Notes under the pieces: generated by a model
Database searches by the model: none
What the model was told of the DNA's origin: nothing
What the model saw: only the letters and a program-made list of their open reading frames with translations
Shown here: positions 44,945 through 57,762 of the stretch, piece by piece
Layout of the letters: each line of letters starts with the position of its first letter
Position numbering within the stretch: position 1 is the stretch's first letter
Assembly: GCA_028023455.1 (NCBI GenBank)
Contig: JAQFVV010006642.1
Location: 436,001-500,000, forward strand
Reading direction: 5' to 3'
DNA: 64,000 bases
From: Epiperipatus broadwayi
Lineage: Eukaryota; Onychophora; Udeonychophora; Euonychophora; Peripatidae
Translations under genes and position numbers: made by a program

Positions 44945-45572
44945 CAAGATTATGTGTAACTGAAGCTTACAGTCAGATAAATGTAATGGAAACAAACTCT
45001 CCAAAAGGCAGATGATACTACCTGTCTCTTAGCATTTGCTCTTATATATTTTTAATTTATTTATATAATTTCAAATGAGAAAATGAATTCAATCTATTGA
45101 TTATTTATATTTATAGAATAAATAAGAATCACCATTTAAATATTGAGATGACCAAAGTCGAGCTCTAGTTTAAACAACCTCTAAACATGAAATGAAAACT
45201 CAGCTTTAATATCTCTAAATAATAAATAATTCATTTGAATCTTTACTTATTTCATGTTTAGTTACATATAATCTCAATTATTTATTATTCACAGGTAATA
45301 AAAGTAAGTTTTCATTTTATGTTTAGAGATTTCTTAAACTAATGCTCGGATTTGATCCTTTAAATATTTAAATGGTAATTCATATCATTTATTCTATAAA
45401 TATATATAAATAGTAGATTGAATTTACTCCCTCATTCAAAATCACATAAATAAACTAAGCATACCGAAGAATAAATGCTAAAAGACAGGTGGTATCAACT
45501 GTCTTTTGAAGAGTATTTAAACTATATAACTTATTGGAAGTTTCTGTTACTCCCTGTTCAATTACATATACT
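44945..45572. repeat. Second large palindrome, arms about 300 bp
   Basis: Paired blocks include TACCTGTCTCTTAGCATTTG (left) with AAATGCTAAAAGACAGGTGG (right), ATTTATAGAATAAAT on both sides, AACCTCTAAACATGAAATGA with CATTTTATGTTTAGAGATT, and the outer GTAACTGAA with TTCAATTAC. Centre near 45,255. Similarity is perhaps 75-80 percent. No coding content. Confidence 0.7.
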
Positions 45573-48130
45573 CATATATATATAGTGTGTGTGTGTTGCA
45601 TCTGTGAAGAAGTCTGCTTAACAGCTGAAACTGTCAGTTTTTTTTTTTTAAATTTGAAATAATAAAATAGTATATTTGCATCATTAAGGTCAATAAAAAT
45701 CTGTTAGTATTATTATACGTTTTTATTGTGTTAGATTAAGTTACTCTGTAATCTGAAATTAAAGTAATTTTATAATTCAGATTTATATTATTATCACTCA
45801 ACTCAATATATATATATATATATATGCCACCTATCTATCACAGCAAATTTGTATTTTGCCCTTTCAGAAGAAAAGTATCTAAAATTTGAGTGCTTTCTAA
45901 TGTGCACTTTTAAATTCAGGACTAGAGCCTCTACAGTTTGTAATATAATATTTTTGACATGGTGCTGGAACTTGTCTTGCTTTTAATATATTATCCTACA
46001 CATATTGTGAGATAGACAAAGAACTATATATTCCTTTATTGATTTTCAGATGAAAAAATAAAAAACTTCAGTTTGATGAAATTATAATGGAGGCGTCATG
46101 CTCAAAGTATCTTTTTTTGGTAATTCATCTTCTAAATAATTATCATACAATAAATGAATATAACTTTTGAGTATTATTTTTCATTTATATGATCTATAAA
46201 TTATACCTCCAGCAATTATAATGTGATTAATTTTATATGTATAATACTAATACATAGATTTCTTTTAATGTAGGTGGACTATTCTAAAGGCAGTTCATAC
46301 ATAGAACAATCAATCACAATTTTTTACTGTATTTTAAACTGCGAAATTTATGTTGTTAGTATATATATAATTGACTGCAATTCTTTGATATATTTAATTA
46401 AATAAACTAAATAAAACAAACCAAATAAAAGTTATAAAGATAAAAGTACTTTTGTAATGTTTTTTTTTTTTGTTGTTGTTGTTGTTGTTTAATTAGCACT
46501 TCTGTTCCCAGAGTGCCGTATTGGATTTTTTTACTTATGATTAAGATAATCTTTTTTAATAATCTGTAATTGAACGTTATTCATGCTATTATTAAGTTTC
46601 ACAGTTTTCAACCTTATTTGGATATTTAAATAGTAATGAGTTGTTTTAAGTGCAATATTTGTTTTTGAAATTTCTTAATTTATTCAAATTAAAATATTTA
46701 AAAATCAGATCCCTATTAAAATAAAATAAAACGATACTTACTTCATTGTTTGACTCTTCTCTTAATGGTGAATAATTTAATCAATAATTTGTTTTTATTT
46801 AACACTGTTTCCTTCCTTTACAGAAGGTTGATAAGATCACCAAAAGGGCAGAATTTTTTTAATAATTAAATGCGCAATATTTTTTTATTGAGGAATAACG
46901 GATTTTTATCTGTCCGACATTCACCCATATATACCTTAGATAAAAGATTATAAAAGTATAGACTGATATATAGATACATCAGTATGTATATATGTGTGTG
47001 TTTATGTTAATAAGATTATACTCAAACGTATATTATTCGTAAGTAATAATTAAATTTCTAGTTTTCTTAACTAAAAGAGAAAGCGAAAAATAAACTCAAA
47101 AATTAGCTCCCAAATCATAAAGTATACCTATTTCTCATCAACTGTGGTTAGTCTTGAATTTTATCATTAACATTCGCCTTTTAATAGAACTAAATTTTTA
47201 TTTCCGCGTTTTGTTTATTTTTTTTAATTTGGTGTTAATTACTTTCAATTGATTACAAAAAAAAAAAAGGTCGATTAATTTAAGTAATGAATGTGATAAT
47301 AAAAAATATTTTTGAAAGTGGCATTTTGTTAAAACTTTCGATATGTTTAATGTTTGTATTACAATATATATATATATATATTTAAGAATAAGAAGAAAGA
47401 AATAATAATAATGTTGAATGACGCGGATGAAGATTATTCGGTGTTTTATTAATTAAACTATCTACCTAAGGTATTCGAGTAACATTTTATTTATATATGA
47501 ATCAGCAATCGCGCCGATCGATTATGGCCCCTGAGGAGAGCAAATTGCTTATTTTAAAATTATCAAAAAAAATTATTTAAAATGGTATGCTAAACAAAGC
47601 AATTGATATAGTAGAAATAAAAATATGTTTAAATAAAAATATTTACTAACATATATATAAAATAAATAGAACTGATTGTATATCGCTGGGTTGAAATTCG
47701 ACACCAAATGTTGCATTAATTTCAGCAACGCCGCCTTGTGAAACAAACGTGCTGCTTTATTCAGGCTTTGTATTTACTTCACAAGGTAGCGCTGCTAAAA
47801 ATAATATAACTTTTGGTGGTAGTGACATTGAATATGCAGATATTTTCCAAGCGTAATGACTCCTTTTAGTATCTCTTTCAATTTTATACTTTAGATAGTT
47901 TAGTCGCACGCGGCCTCATCTCTGAGACCAGCTCTGTAAATCAATATGCCAGTCGGTTAAAAATTAATAAAATAGACTGTTACAAAAACTCAGTCCTTTG
48001 TAATTTCGTGCAGTGGTGGTGTCTGACTCTACAACTTAAAGTACATAAATTATTATTTTTCTGTCACTTTCAACACTCCTATTTTAAGCAATGAAGCCAT
48101 ATGAATTAATTATTTTTATATAAAAATCTG
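45573..48130. other. Non-coding stretch with simple repeats and a hairpin
   Basis: No gene. It holds TA and GT dinucleotide runs (45,570-45,600, 45,805-45,825, 47,365-47,380), a T-run plus (TTG)n at 46,460-46,490, and a hairpin at 47,722-47,797 where AGCAACGCCGCCTTGTGAA pairs with TTCACAAGGTAGCGCTGCT. Confidence 0.55.
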
Positions 48131-48235
48131 TCAAGCGTTGGCGGTCTAGTGGTTAGCAGAGCTACCTTTCAAGCAGCTGGTCCGAGTTCGCTTCCCGGTC
48201 AACGCATTGACATATGAAAAAAATAAATAAATATT
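48131..48235 (+). mobile_element. tRNA-Glu-like SINE
   Basis: Bases 48,135-48,205 can fold as a tRNA cloverleaf: acceptor GCGTTG with CAACGC, a D-arm region GGTCTAGTGGTTAG (typical of tRNA-Glu), an anticodon stem GCTAC/GCAGC around CTTTCAA (anticodon TTC, Glu), and a T-arm CCGAG/CCCGG around TTCGCTT. It is followed by ATTGACATATG and an A-rich tail, as in the SINE at 16.0 kb. There is an unmatched base pair in two stems, and relatives are dispersed, so SINE rather than tRNA gene. Confidence 0.85.
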
Positions 48236-49017
48236 ACTTTAGAAAGTTTAGAACATTAATCTTCAAAATAAATAGGATTTCTAAAAGTAAACTTGGGATA
48301 AAACTATAAATTGATATATAAATGCTACAAACTGCTATGACCAATTGGATGCTTCCAAGAAGGATGTTTTACTACTCCACAATCATTTATTGCAAACTTA
48401 GATAATCAATGGTCTATAGATGGTAGTGTTTTTATATTCTTATCCCCAGATTGATTTCTGGATTATGGCCTTTCTTGGTGTGAACATTGAATTTAAAGCT
48501 AGATCTAATTCACTTATTCATCTAGAAACCGCCCTAAGTTCTTTACATTATCAAACTAATAACTTTAAATTAAAAATTCATAACCCAAGCCAATTTGACC
48601 ATTAGATATACTGATCTGACTTTAAGCCATTTTAATGACATCAGATTTACTCTAACTGATGACCTACTTTACACATTGTTGTTTCAGTAGTGTACTCTTT
48701 TCCTTTTATCACATCTATGCCATCTAACATAAGCCATAGTAATTAATGGCTGTGTCTTGTGGTTACTAAAGCTTTCACTAGATGTCATAGTTGTGATGAA
48801 AGGAAAGAGGATGCTATTAAAAGAGCAATTGATGAGATGAAATCATGAAGTAGAATTATGAGATATTTTATTGGTTTTGTACCAATTCTGAGCACAGATA
48901 GAAGTGCCTATAGTTTTTAAAAAGTAAGAAGACTATAATATATAGATACTGAATTGTTTTTATATTAGTTGGCTTAGATTGAAAACATAGGTTTTTTGAG
49001 GACTCTCTCTCTATATA
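48236..49017. other. Unassigned stretch with a weak coding-like frame
   Basis: A 61-codon frame at 48,420-48,605 and neighbouring broken frames have a less skewed composition than the flanks and could be a dead element, but no motif was recognised. Confidence 0.35.
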
Positions 49018-49200
49018 TATAAAATATAATTCGATGTCTCTATTTCTTCAAAGCAATATACATAATTATATAATTGAATATTTATAAATATAGTAATCAG
49101 ATATATTTTAAAAAAATTATCCACTTAGGAGCGCTCCTAAATGGATAAAATTTTAAAAATATATCTGATTACCGTATTTATAAATATTCAATTTTATATA
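49018..49200. mobile_element. Short palindrome of Penelope-like 3' ends
   Basis: Arms 49,068-49,132 and 49,133-49,197 meet at AGGAGCGCTCCT. The left arm with its extension (TCTCTATTTCTTCAAAGCAA, ATACATAATTATATAAT, TAGTAATCAGATATATTTT, CCACTTAGGAGC) matches the 3' end of the Penelope remnant at 59.54-59.66 kb in order. So two severely truncated copies of the same element are joined through their 5' breakpoints, like the larger pair at 28.6 kb. Confidence 0.75.
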
Positions 49201-49205
49201 TATAT

Positions 49206-50604
49206 ACAGGTCAGTGTAAGTGGGTCTGCACTGCAGGTGAGTGCTCTTAAAAAGGAGGGGAAAGAGGGCTGATGACATATGGTTGTGAAATATGAGTGGT
49301 TGATAAGGAATCTGGAAAAAATAAAGCAAAGGATCTGCCACAAACAGATAAAAAAAATGCTATAAATTTTCTCTTATGAAAATAAAAAGTGCTAAGAAAA
49401 TAATTGATTATTTGATGAAAGTAATAAATTAAAAATCAGTCTGTGGCTCTTGGATAGAATAGCACTAGATAGGTATTTATTAAGCACTACTAAAGCTTAC
49501 AGTAAGATGAATAGAAATGATTCTCTAGAGCAGAATACACGGAATTCATTAGTGCAATGATATTATTCTGCCTCCCATAAAATATCTTTTCTCAGCAAAA
49601 AAAAAAAAACTTTTTAAATATGCCTATAAAATATTAGATTTTTAAAAAAAAAATTGAAGCCTTAATTATAATGTCAAAAAGACCATATTGTTGTATCTAT
49701 CTAAATAACAGGGAAACATTTATCTTCTTAACATAACTTTCTGCAATAACAGAATAAAACATTACTCTACCTCATGCCATATAATAAAAAATATGGTCTT
49801 TAATATAAACTGAAAGATATTTCTGCCATATACTACTTAACAGAAATCTTGTTTTATAGCCAAATTACTTTCCAGTTATATCAAAGATTTTCCTAAGATA
49901 ATTTTTAAGACCAAAGTCTTTAAACATTTCTTGACTAAATTTTGTATCATGATGCAAAATTTCTAAGAATCACTATTTAGAACTAATATATTCTATTATA
50001 AATATTATGCTCATGTTTGAAAAAAATATGATTATAGTAAACTTCTAGGTGCACAAATTGCAATGAGAAGCATTGTCTTAACATCACACTATAATGTGTT
50101 GCAATGGTTTCCTATACCTTCACACATTTTTTTATCGGATATCAAAAGATAATCAACCCACAGAAAGTGAATATAAGCCTATTAACTAGAACAGACATCT
50201 ATAATACATAACATACTTTATAATATGTAAGATAATCTTTCAAGCAATCAAAACATATGATATAAAAAATAATCTTTTTAAAAAACTCCAAATACTTTTT
50301 GAGTTAAAAATGAAACAGATGTTACTGGACTCCTATATTAACTGGTTCATTGACAACCCCATTTGCTGCTCACATGCTTCAGCAATAAAATTTAACAGCA
50401 TCTGACGTACTGATTGTGGTTCAACACAAACAATATAAGTCCATTCAGTTTATGCAAACACTAGTAAAATCGATGTATTTAATAAAGCCATTCATAAATG
50501 TATCTTTATAATTTTCTTTATCATTTTTTGAATAGTTAAGTAGGCCACAAAAATCTATAGTCTAAATAAATAAGCAAAAACTCTTTAGATAGTTGCACAC
50601 CATT
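49206..50604. other. Non-coding stretch, no feature seen
   Basis: AT-rich, nothing recognised. Confidence 0.5.
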
Positions 50605-50684
50605 ACTACGTACCTTTTAAAAAACAATAATAAATTAATTTAGTACTACGTACCTTTTAAAAAACAATAATAAATTAATTTATT
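50605..50684. repeat. 40-bp unit in direct tandem, two copies
   Basis: ACTACGTACCTTTTAAAAAA at 50,605 and at 50,645 start identical units of 40 bp. Recent local duplication or assembly effect. Confidence 0.9.
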
Positions 50685-53600
50685 GTTTGTGGGAAACAGT
50701 ATGCAATGAATTTAGTATACAAATTTGATTTGGACTCTGCCAATCAGTGTATGTCAAACAACAAACATAGATGTACAATTCACATAATTGGATGTTAGAC
50801 ATTGATATTATATTTATACTAAACTTTAGTGGTATGAAATTATTCTACATTATTAGATAACATTTTGAGACTTATATTTAAAAAGATTCCAAGTATTTTT
50901 TTTAAAACAAGATTTTTAATGCAATTGTGTAAATTCTGTACTTGTTAAGAGTTGAGAAATATATTGTAACTATTTGGTTACCTTGCTAAACTAAAACAAT
51001 AAATAGATAGTTGACAGTATATTCCTCAAGTTTAATTTAGAAGTATTTAGTTAATGGGGGAAATAATTCTTAATTTTTCCATGCATATTTTTTCTTAATA
51101 ATAATGGGTCATTAATTAATTAAAATATTAAAAACCCAAAATGATAGTATGAGAATTTTCAAACCTACTTTTGTTAAATGATAGTATGATTTTATTATAG
51201 GAACATTTTAATGAGTTATAAATAATTGTAAAAGGGAAAGGAATTTATAAAATAGTGTAAACAGATTGTTTTTTCTCCCTTTCTCTTCATATTAGTTTTA
51301 ATTTAAAATATGAAAATGTACTAAGAGAAAATATTTTTTTCTTTTTTGTAAATCATTTTAAAAAAGATGAAAGTTTTATGATTAACAGCACTTTTAAAAG
51401 AAAAAAATAGGATTTTAATACATTTGGTAAATTTTATTATTAATTAGTCAGAATTGTTTTTTTCTTTTCTCTTTATCTCTCTTCAATCAGTGCAAATAAC
51501 TTTTTAATTAAAAAAGAATGTCATGAATTTTATAATGTTAATTTAAGTTTTGACTTCTCCTCCAATGTTAATGTTTAAAAAGAAAAATAGTTGAACTGTT
51601 GTATTTATAAAATTAACCTAATTTGTTATTACTAATTGTTTCATTTAAAAGCCAGGATTGTAATTGGATTCTAGTCAGGATTGTTCTAAAAATAATAGGG
51701 GTGTGAATAAGTCAAAAGCCCTAAATATCTGATAAGAAGAAGGTATTTATTATCTACCTATTGAAGAGAACAGTTAAGTCTTAACCCAGCTATTAAAGAA
51801 GAAAAAGGCAAAAGTCATATTTAAGCTATTGCATAGAATAGTAGATGTTTTAACCAAGCTTCTAGCATAGTAAGAATTTAATTATAAAATGGTTTGTACA
51901 TTAAAACATGTATTAAGTTGACTATAAGCTAAATACCATCTCCCACTATGTAACCTGTTTTCACTAGAATAAAATGTAGAGAAATTATTCCATAAAGTAA
52001 TCAGAAACCTATCCTTCAACCAAGAGCACCAGTATCTTCATATTTTAGTCTCATCTAAAAATTTTAATGAAAAGAAATGGATAAAATTTGCTATTTTTAA
52101 CCTGGAAGTACTGCATACAAGAAAAATGACAAATTAATCATTTTCATGTGTAGAAACCTTCAAGAAGAAACTGCAACTGGAAAAACTGAACATTGTAATT
52201 GAGAAGGACTCACATAACGATAAACCATAGTTAAAGGCTTTATGTGTGTGTGTGCAGTACATTTTTTTTATAATATAAAAAAGAATTTTTTATGTATAAA
52301 AGTAATATTTTTTGTAAGAATTAATAATTTGAATATTTTCATTATGTTAATGTTTTCAACTTGTGAAACAGATTTCTTTTTAATCCATTCAATGTTTTCT
52401 TAAAATTATGGAAGTTTTTTAGAAAATATAATTTTTTGAAATTTAAAATATTTGTTTTTGTCAATCATTTTTTTTCTTTCATTTATTATTCTTTCCTAAA
52501 ACTTAACAAAATGTTAATTAAGTTAAGTCAAAGTTTGTTATCTTTGATTTTGAATATGTTGTTTTTTTTAACTTTTTTTATTTAAAAGAAATAACTTAAT
52601 GAATTAAAAATTAATTTAATGGTTAATTATATTTTTTTATGAAACTAAGTATTCATTTTGTGAGAAGATGAATGTTTGAAATTTCATACTACCATATCAT
52701 TTTCTTTTATTTATTATTAATCAATCAGTTGTTCAAAGACAGGTTAGGGTTCTAAGATTTTAAAATTATCCCAGTAAAACTATGAATTGTTTAAAGTAAT
52801 TTAGAATATGTTAATTAATTTATTTATTTATCTTTTGCTCACAGTAACAGTTATTGGGGTCTTGACCCCCGATCTGGATTCATGCATAATTATGAGTTGT
52901 ATGGATTGGGGTTTATATTGGTCTTTTGGACATCCAGATGATTTGATTACATCTCTGTAATGCTGAATGTCACAAAAGTATATACTTTAAATATCATGCA
53001 TTGAATTTTATTTCATTAGTAATTGGAAATTAAGTTTATAGTTGGTTAGTACATTAAGGGTACTAAGTGGCCAGAACATTAATAATGATCAGCATGTTTT
53101 AGTATCTCAGCATTATTTTTTTATTGTTGTATTCTGATGGATTAGCACTTAAGTCTGTGCATCCAAAATATTTATATTTTTGCCTTAAGTTTGGCAGTGG
53201 CTAAACAACTACTCATCTTTAGTGGACCCATTTCAAATCCAGCCACATTGTTGACTTTAGTTTTGTTGATTGGTTCATGATGATGGACCATTATTCTTCT
53301 TCTTCCCTGTAATGTTGGTGAACTTTCCATAGTTTGTTAATTTTTTTGCTCACTATATTCATTTTATTCATTGTATATTTAAATCTTATGTATTAATTGA
53401 ATGGTGTTGATGATGATGAGTGCCATCACCCCAAATTCATCCCATTTTTTATACCATTACAGTATATATATAATGAAGATTTTCATGGTTATAAGATAAA
53501 AATACAAATTTTTGGGGTCTGAGACATTTATTAATTTTCAACATAGAGAAATTACTCCATCCAGCACACGAAGAATCTTGTGTAAAGTTTGTAAAATTTC

Positions 53601-53890
53601 CAAAAAAGTATTCATCCAAGAAAAAAAAATTCCTCCCCTGAATTATATTGTCAATATTCCAGTGAAATAACAGTCATCTTTAATTAAGCATAGGATTATA
53701 AAGAAGTATTGTTGCCTCAAGTAATAAGTAAATAAATAAATAAAGCAAATAAAGGAATACTTTTCATTTTTAAAATATAAATTGATTAATATAAGCAGTA
53801 TTTTATCTATCTTACATTTTAAAATCTTTAATTACCCAAGACAAACAGTTATTTTTTACACCCTTAGTTTTGACAAAGATGAATAGCAAA
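50685..53890. other. Non-coding AT-rich stretch
   Basis: About 3.2 kb without any gene, SINE or palindrome I could recognise. A CCCC-containing word near 52,865 and a (AAAT)n run near 53,725 are the only local features. Confidence 0.5.
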
Positions 53891-54340
53891 AAAAACAATG
53901 AGCTATTCCAATTGCTTTAACAAGCTTTATTGATAAATGTCAGCAAGAGAAAGCATTTTAAAATTTCTATCTAGAAACCACACCCTAACCTCAGACCAAT
54001 GGTTTTATGCTTTGGCACTCTTCAGTGAGGTTCTAGGGTAGTAGATCTAAAAATACCAATCCAAAGCCAGCATTTATCCAAAAGTTATCTACTGAGTGGA
54101 AAATCTGAAAATTTCAGACACCTACAGGTCTTCAAACCCAGCTATTCAACTCAAATAGTTATATGGAGCTGAGAGATCTTCAGCTAATATTAATAGCCTT
54201 AGCAATATAACATTGCCAAAACATAAAACTATTGGTCTGAAATTAGGGTGTGGTTTCTAAAAAGAGATTTTAAAATGCTTTCTCTTGCTGGCATTTATCA
54301 ATAAAGCTTATTAGAGCAATTAGCACAGCTCATTGTTTTT
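53891..54340. mobile_element. Foldback element, arms about 125 bp
   Basis: AACAATGAGCTATTCCAATTG at the left pairs with the right end AATTAGCACAGCTCATTGTT; inner blocks AAGCTTTATTGATAAATG, GCAAGAGAAAGCATTTTAAAA (in part) and AACCACACCCTAA pair with their complements at 54,250-54,310. The 200-bp middle is unpaired. MITE-like by form; no TSD assigned and no relation to the other foldbacks seen. Confidence 0.8.
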
Positions 54341-56535
54341 TATTTACAAGCTTAAAAAGATTGGGTCATGTGGTATATGACTTCAATTTTTAATGAATAG
54401 CAAAACATTGGCAATTTAATTCAGTAAAGGAATTTTCTGTTTTGATGGATAAAAACTTTTTAACAAGATTATTTGTGTCCTGGGCAGAAGAATTTTTTTA
54501 TGCAGAAAACTAATACATGATATAGCCCAAAAAGTTTTAATTTTTTTATATATTATAGCCATGCTAGCCACATCAGGTATTAAAAATAAATGTTAAATGC
54601 AGAGTTAATAATTAACATTATGTTAATTATTAAAACTCTCCGTAGATAAAAAGAACTTATGTAATGCTAATTAATAGTGATTTAATACTAAAACCTCACT
54701 ACATAAACATTTTGTTCTAGTATGTGAGACTGAATTTCTTTGCATTTTTTCTCAAACAAATAATTCTGTAAAAATTAATTTTAAAAAGAGAGGTAGAGAA
54801 ATAATTTTATAAAAGTTATTTTTCAATTTATAAAAATGGGGTATCTCTAAATAAATAAATTTGCAGTAATAAAGGAAAAATAATACGATTTTTTTTAGAT
54901 TATTTTTTCTCTGTATTTGTTGAAAGAGGATTTTTTTATTTGGAATTAAGTTATTTATTGAAAAACATTTTTTGGGTTTGGATGGGTGAGGGAATTAAAT
55001 CTGATAATATATAAAAAAGCTGTTACTGTAAATTAAAGTTATGTACATTTTGGCAGAGGACATTCTGTAAGCAGAACACGTTCATTCATTTTGGCTAGCA
55101 TATTTTTTTATTGTGAAAACTATCGGGTTGCATATATACATACTAAATTCAGAAAGAGTGCATTATAATTCAAATACACAATGGATTCACATATACATAA
55201 GCTAAATTCTAAAACAATGGATTGTTAAGAAAACTTCAGTGGCCATCCTGACAGCACAGGGCTCATGGAAGAAAATGCATAACTTAGCATGAAAAAAAAA
55301 CAATTGCTTTATCCCTGTTCTTTTATACTTATCATACCTAAATTTACCTTCCTAAGAGAAGAAGACTGAGAAAGAATTACAATTTTATTAAACTTGTCAG
55401 AATTTGAAGTTTTCATAAAACCTACATGGATAAAAGATTATGTTATTATAAAATGCATAGGAAGAAACAGTGAATGAAGAACTCATTTCAGTCTTGGAAA
55501 TTAAATGTTAAAGGTATTTCAACAACCTATTACTGAACTGTTTTATTTCAGCTTAAAACCCCAAGAACAATAGAAAACAAAAAAAAAAATAGAAAAATCT
55601 TCACAAGGGCTATTCGCTGAACCAAAGTGTGTTTTATTTTTTCTGGAATAATTATGTTTTGCTGGAAAAAGATAATGGACAAAAACAAAAGTCAAAGAAT
55701 AATGAGCCAGGATGCAAATAAGAGTAATTAATTATTTATAATGTCATTCTATTTATAAACTAACATTTTTTCCCTTCTGTAAATTATTAACCAATATCAT
55801 TTTTTCTTGATATTAATTCACCTACTCTAAAATTCTATGTGTTTACTTTAGAGTAAAATGTATATAGTAATATTTTGTAATTTATGTATGTGTATTTATT
55901 TAATTTAAAAAAAGAAAGGTAATGTAATAGTAGGGTTATCTAGTGATATAGATGCCTTATCAGGGTCGTAATAACATTTTTTGAAAGATTATAAAGACCA
56001 CTTGCATCTTACTACTGGAATGAAATTGTTATTGTTACATGTTCACTTTTTATTTGTGCATTTCATCAAGATAATTAAGTAGTGCAACATTACCAATGAG
56101 TTTCAGAAAGCCCCAGAATTATGATCTGGAGCTAACAGGATTTCTTCAGAGAGTATAGGTTTAAACCTAAGTTGCTACTGATATATTTCTAATCTTTCAA
56201 AATTTAACTAGACAAACTAATAAATATTCTAGCATACTTAGCATGAGTTTGGTATCTATATAATGAGCAGGAAATATTACTGTGAAGAATTAACTTTATT
56301 AGTAATAGGCTTTAAGCTAATAATGTCCCTCAGTATTAATAATTTTTATTGTTTGGGTGTAATTTATTTAACCCAAAAGGGGGGGGGGGGGGGGAAAAAG
56401 GCACTTCTGTTCTACTCAACATAGGGTATGATTGGACTAGTAGGTCAATTACAATTCTGACCAAGTTTGATTTGATCATGGGAGAGAGAATTCTGGTTAT
56501 ATATTGTACCAGTCAAAACATGTTTATCCATCTAA
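54341..56535. other. Non-coding AT-rich stretch, one G16 run
   Basis: No gene seen. A run of 16 G at 56,379-56,394 gives rise to a spurious 63-codon frame. Confidence 0.5.
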
Positions 56536-56670
56536 CATGAGCTGGAACTCACAAAATGTACTTCAAACCCAGTCAAGCCTGAAATTTAGGTCAGGGACCA
56601 GCCTGAATTCGAACCCACTCTCTAAACCCCAGATCAAACACCTAATGAATAGCATAATAGTGATGGCACA
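56536..56670 (-). mobile_element. tRNA-like SINE remnant
   Basis: Minus strand reads ATGCTATTCATTAGGTGTTTG (in part A-box-like), GGGGTTTAGAGAGTGGG and GGGTTCGAATTC (B-box-like) with tRNA-compatible spacing. No second copy in this window, so family status is unproven. Confidence 0.4.
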
Positions 56671-57686
56671 TGAGAATTAATTTTAATCCGTCCTACTAGC
56701 AAAGCTGAGCAAAACAACGAGACATCTATTAACTATGACTAAACTAAAATATATATAAGCATGGCTGTAATATGTGGAAGTGGAGAAAAAAAGGAATTTG
56801 AACTACTCAAATAAGTTAGACAAGAAAATATAGTTTAATATAATGACAAATTATTTATATACATTTATAAATTAAGTACATTAGTATGTGTGTGAATGAG
56901 CAAGCAGTAGATGATTACATAGTGTCATTCACACTATTTTTTCTCATATGCTCTTTACTAGCTAAATAATATATTATAAATAAACACACATCTTTGGTGA
57001 GTCCAATATTCAGATGCCAATCAACTATTACAAAGAATTCACATAAAATGGTTATTAATGCTTTGGATTACGGTTTTGAAACATGGTGACTAGCATTGGG
57101 ATTCAATACAGATATAAGATAAATTATTTTCATGCTATTACGGTCGTGAAAATAAATAAAATACATTTGAAAACATTTGATTATATTTGAATCTATGACA
57201 AAATATTTAATGAAAAATTATTTTAACAATAGTAAGATGAATGCTTTATTTTTCCCAAGGCATATACTCTTAAATAGATATATATAAATTATGACGGTGG
57301 GATTGTATATGATTGAAATAAATTTAATCAATAAAACTAGAAGTAGTTTGCATTTATATAGATTTTAAACAGGGTGCAATTTCAGTATTATTATAGCACT
57401 GAAACTAGGTCATAAGTGAAAGAAATAACAATAATACGAAGTTTGTGCAGTACTGACATAATAGCCAAAAATAACTAAGAGGAGACAGTTGTGCTTCTGG
57501 ATGAGAACGAAGTCTAAGCCCCCCTTCTTGGGTAGTGCTTAGAGAAAAGTGGATAGGCATGGCATGGCCCAGAGTTTTTCTGGTATAACCGATGTGAGAG
57601 GCCCTTTTTCTAAGAAGTGAATATGCATAGTGTGTGCCAAACTTACAGGATCACCACCAGAGGCATTTTATAAAAAATAAATATGA

Positions 57687-57762
57687 TTCCGGATAGCTCA
57701 ACTATCTATGGAATGAGATATGAGAAGAAATCTATGGGTTTGAACTTATCGTAACCCCCAAT
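57687..57762 (+). mobile_element. tRNA-like SINE remnant
   Basis: CCGGATAGCTCAACTATC gives an A-box-like TAGCTCAACTATC region and GGGTTTGAACTTATCG a B-box-like motif 45 bp on. The acceptor stem is not convincing, so a SINE head is more likely than a tRNA gene. Confidence 0.45.

Noticed and set aside
48135-48205. Functional tRNA-Glu gene
   Set aside because: Mismatches in two stems, a following A-rich SINE tail, and relatives inserted elsewhere with target duplications.
43800-54340. CRISPR-like array
   Set aside because: Repeats are few, palindromic and unevenly spaced, and the DNA is eukaryotic.
56349-56540. 63-codon frame with a Gly run
   Set aside because: The Gly run is a G16 homopolymer; no homologous domain seen.
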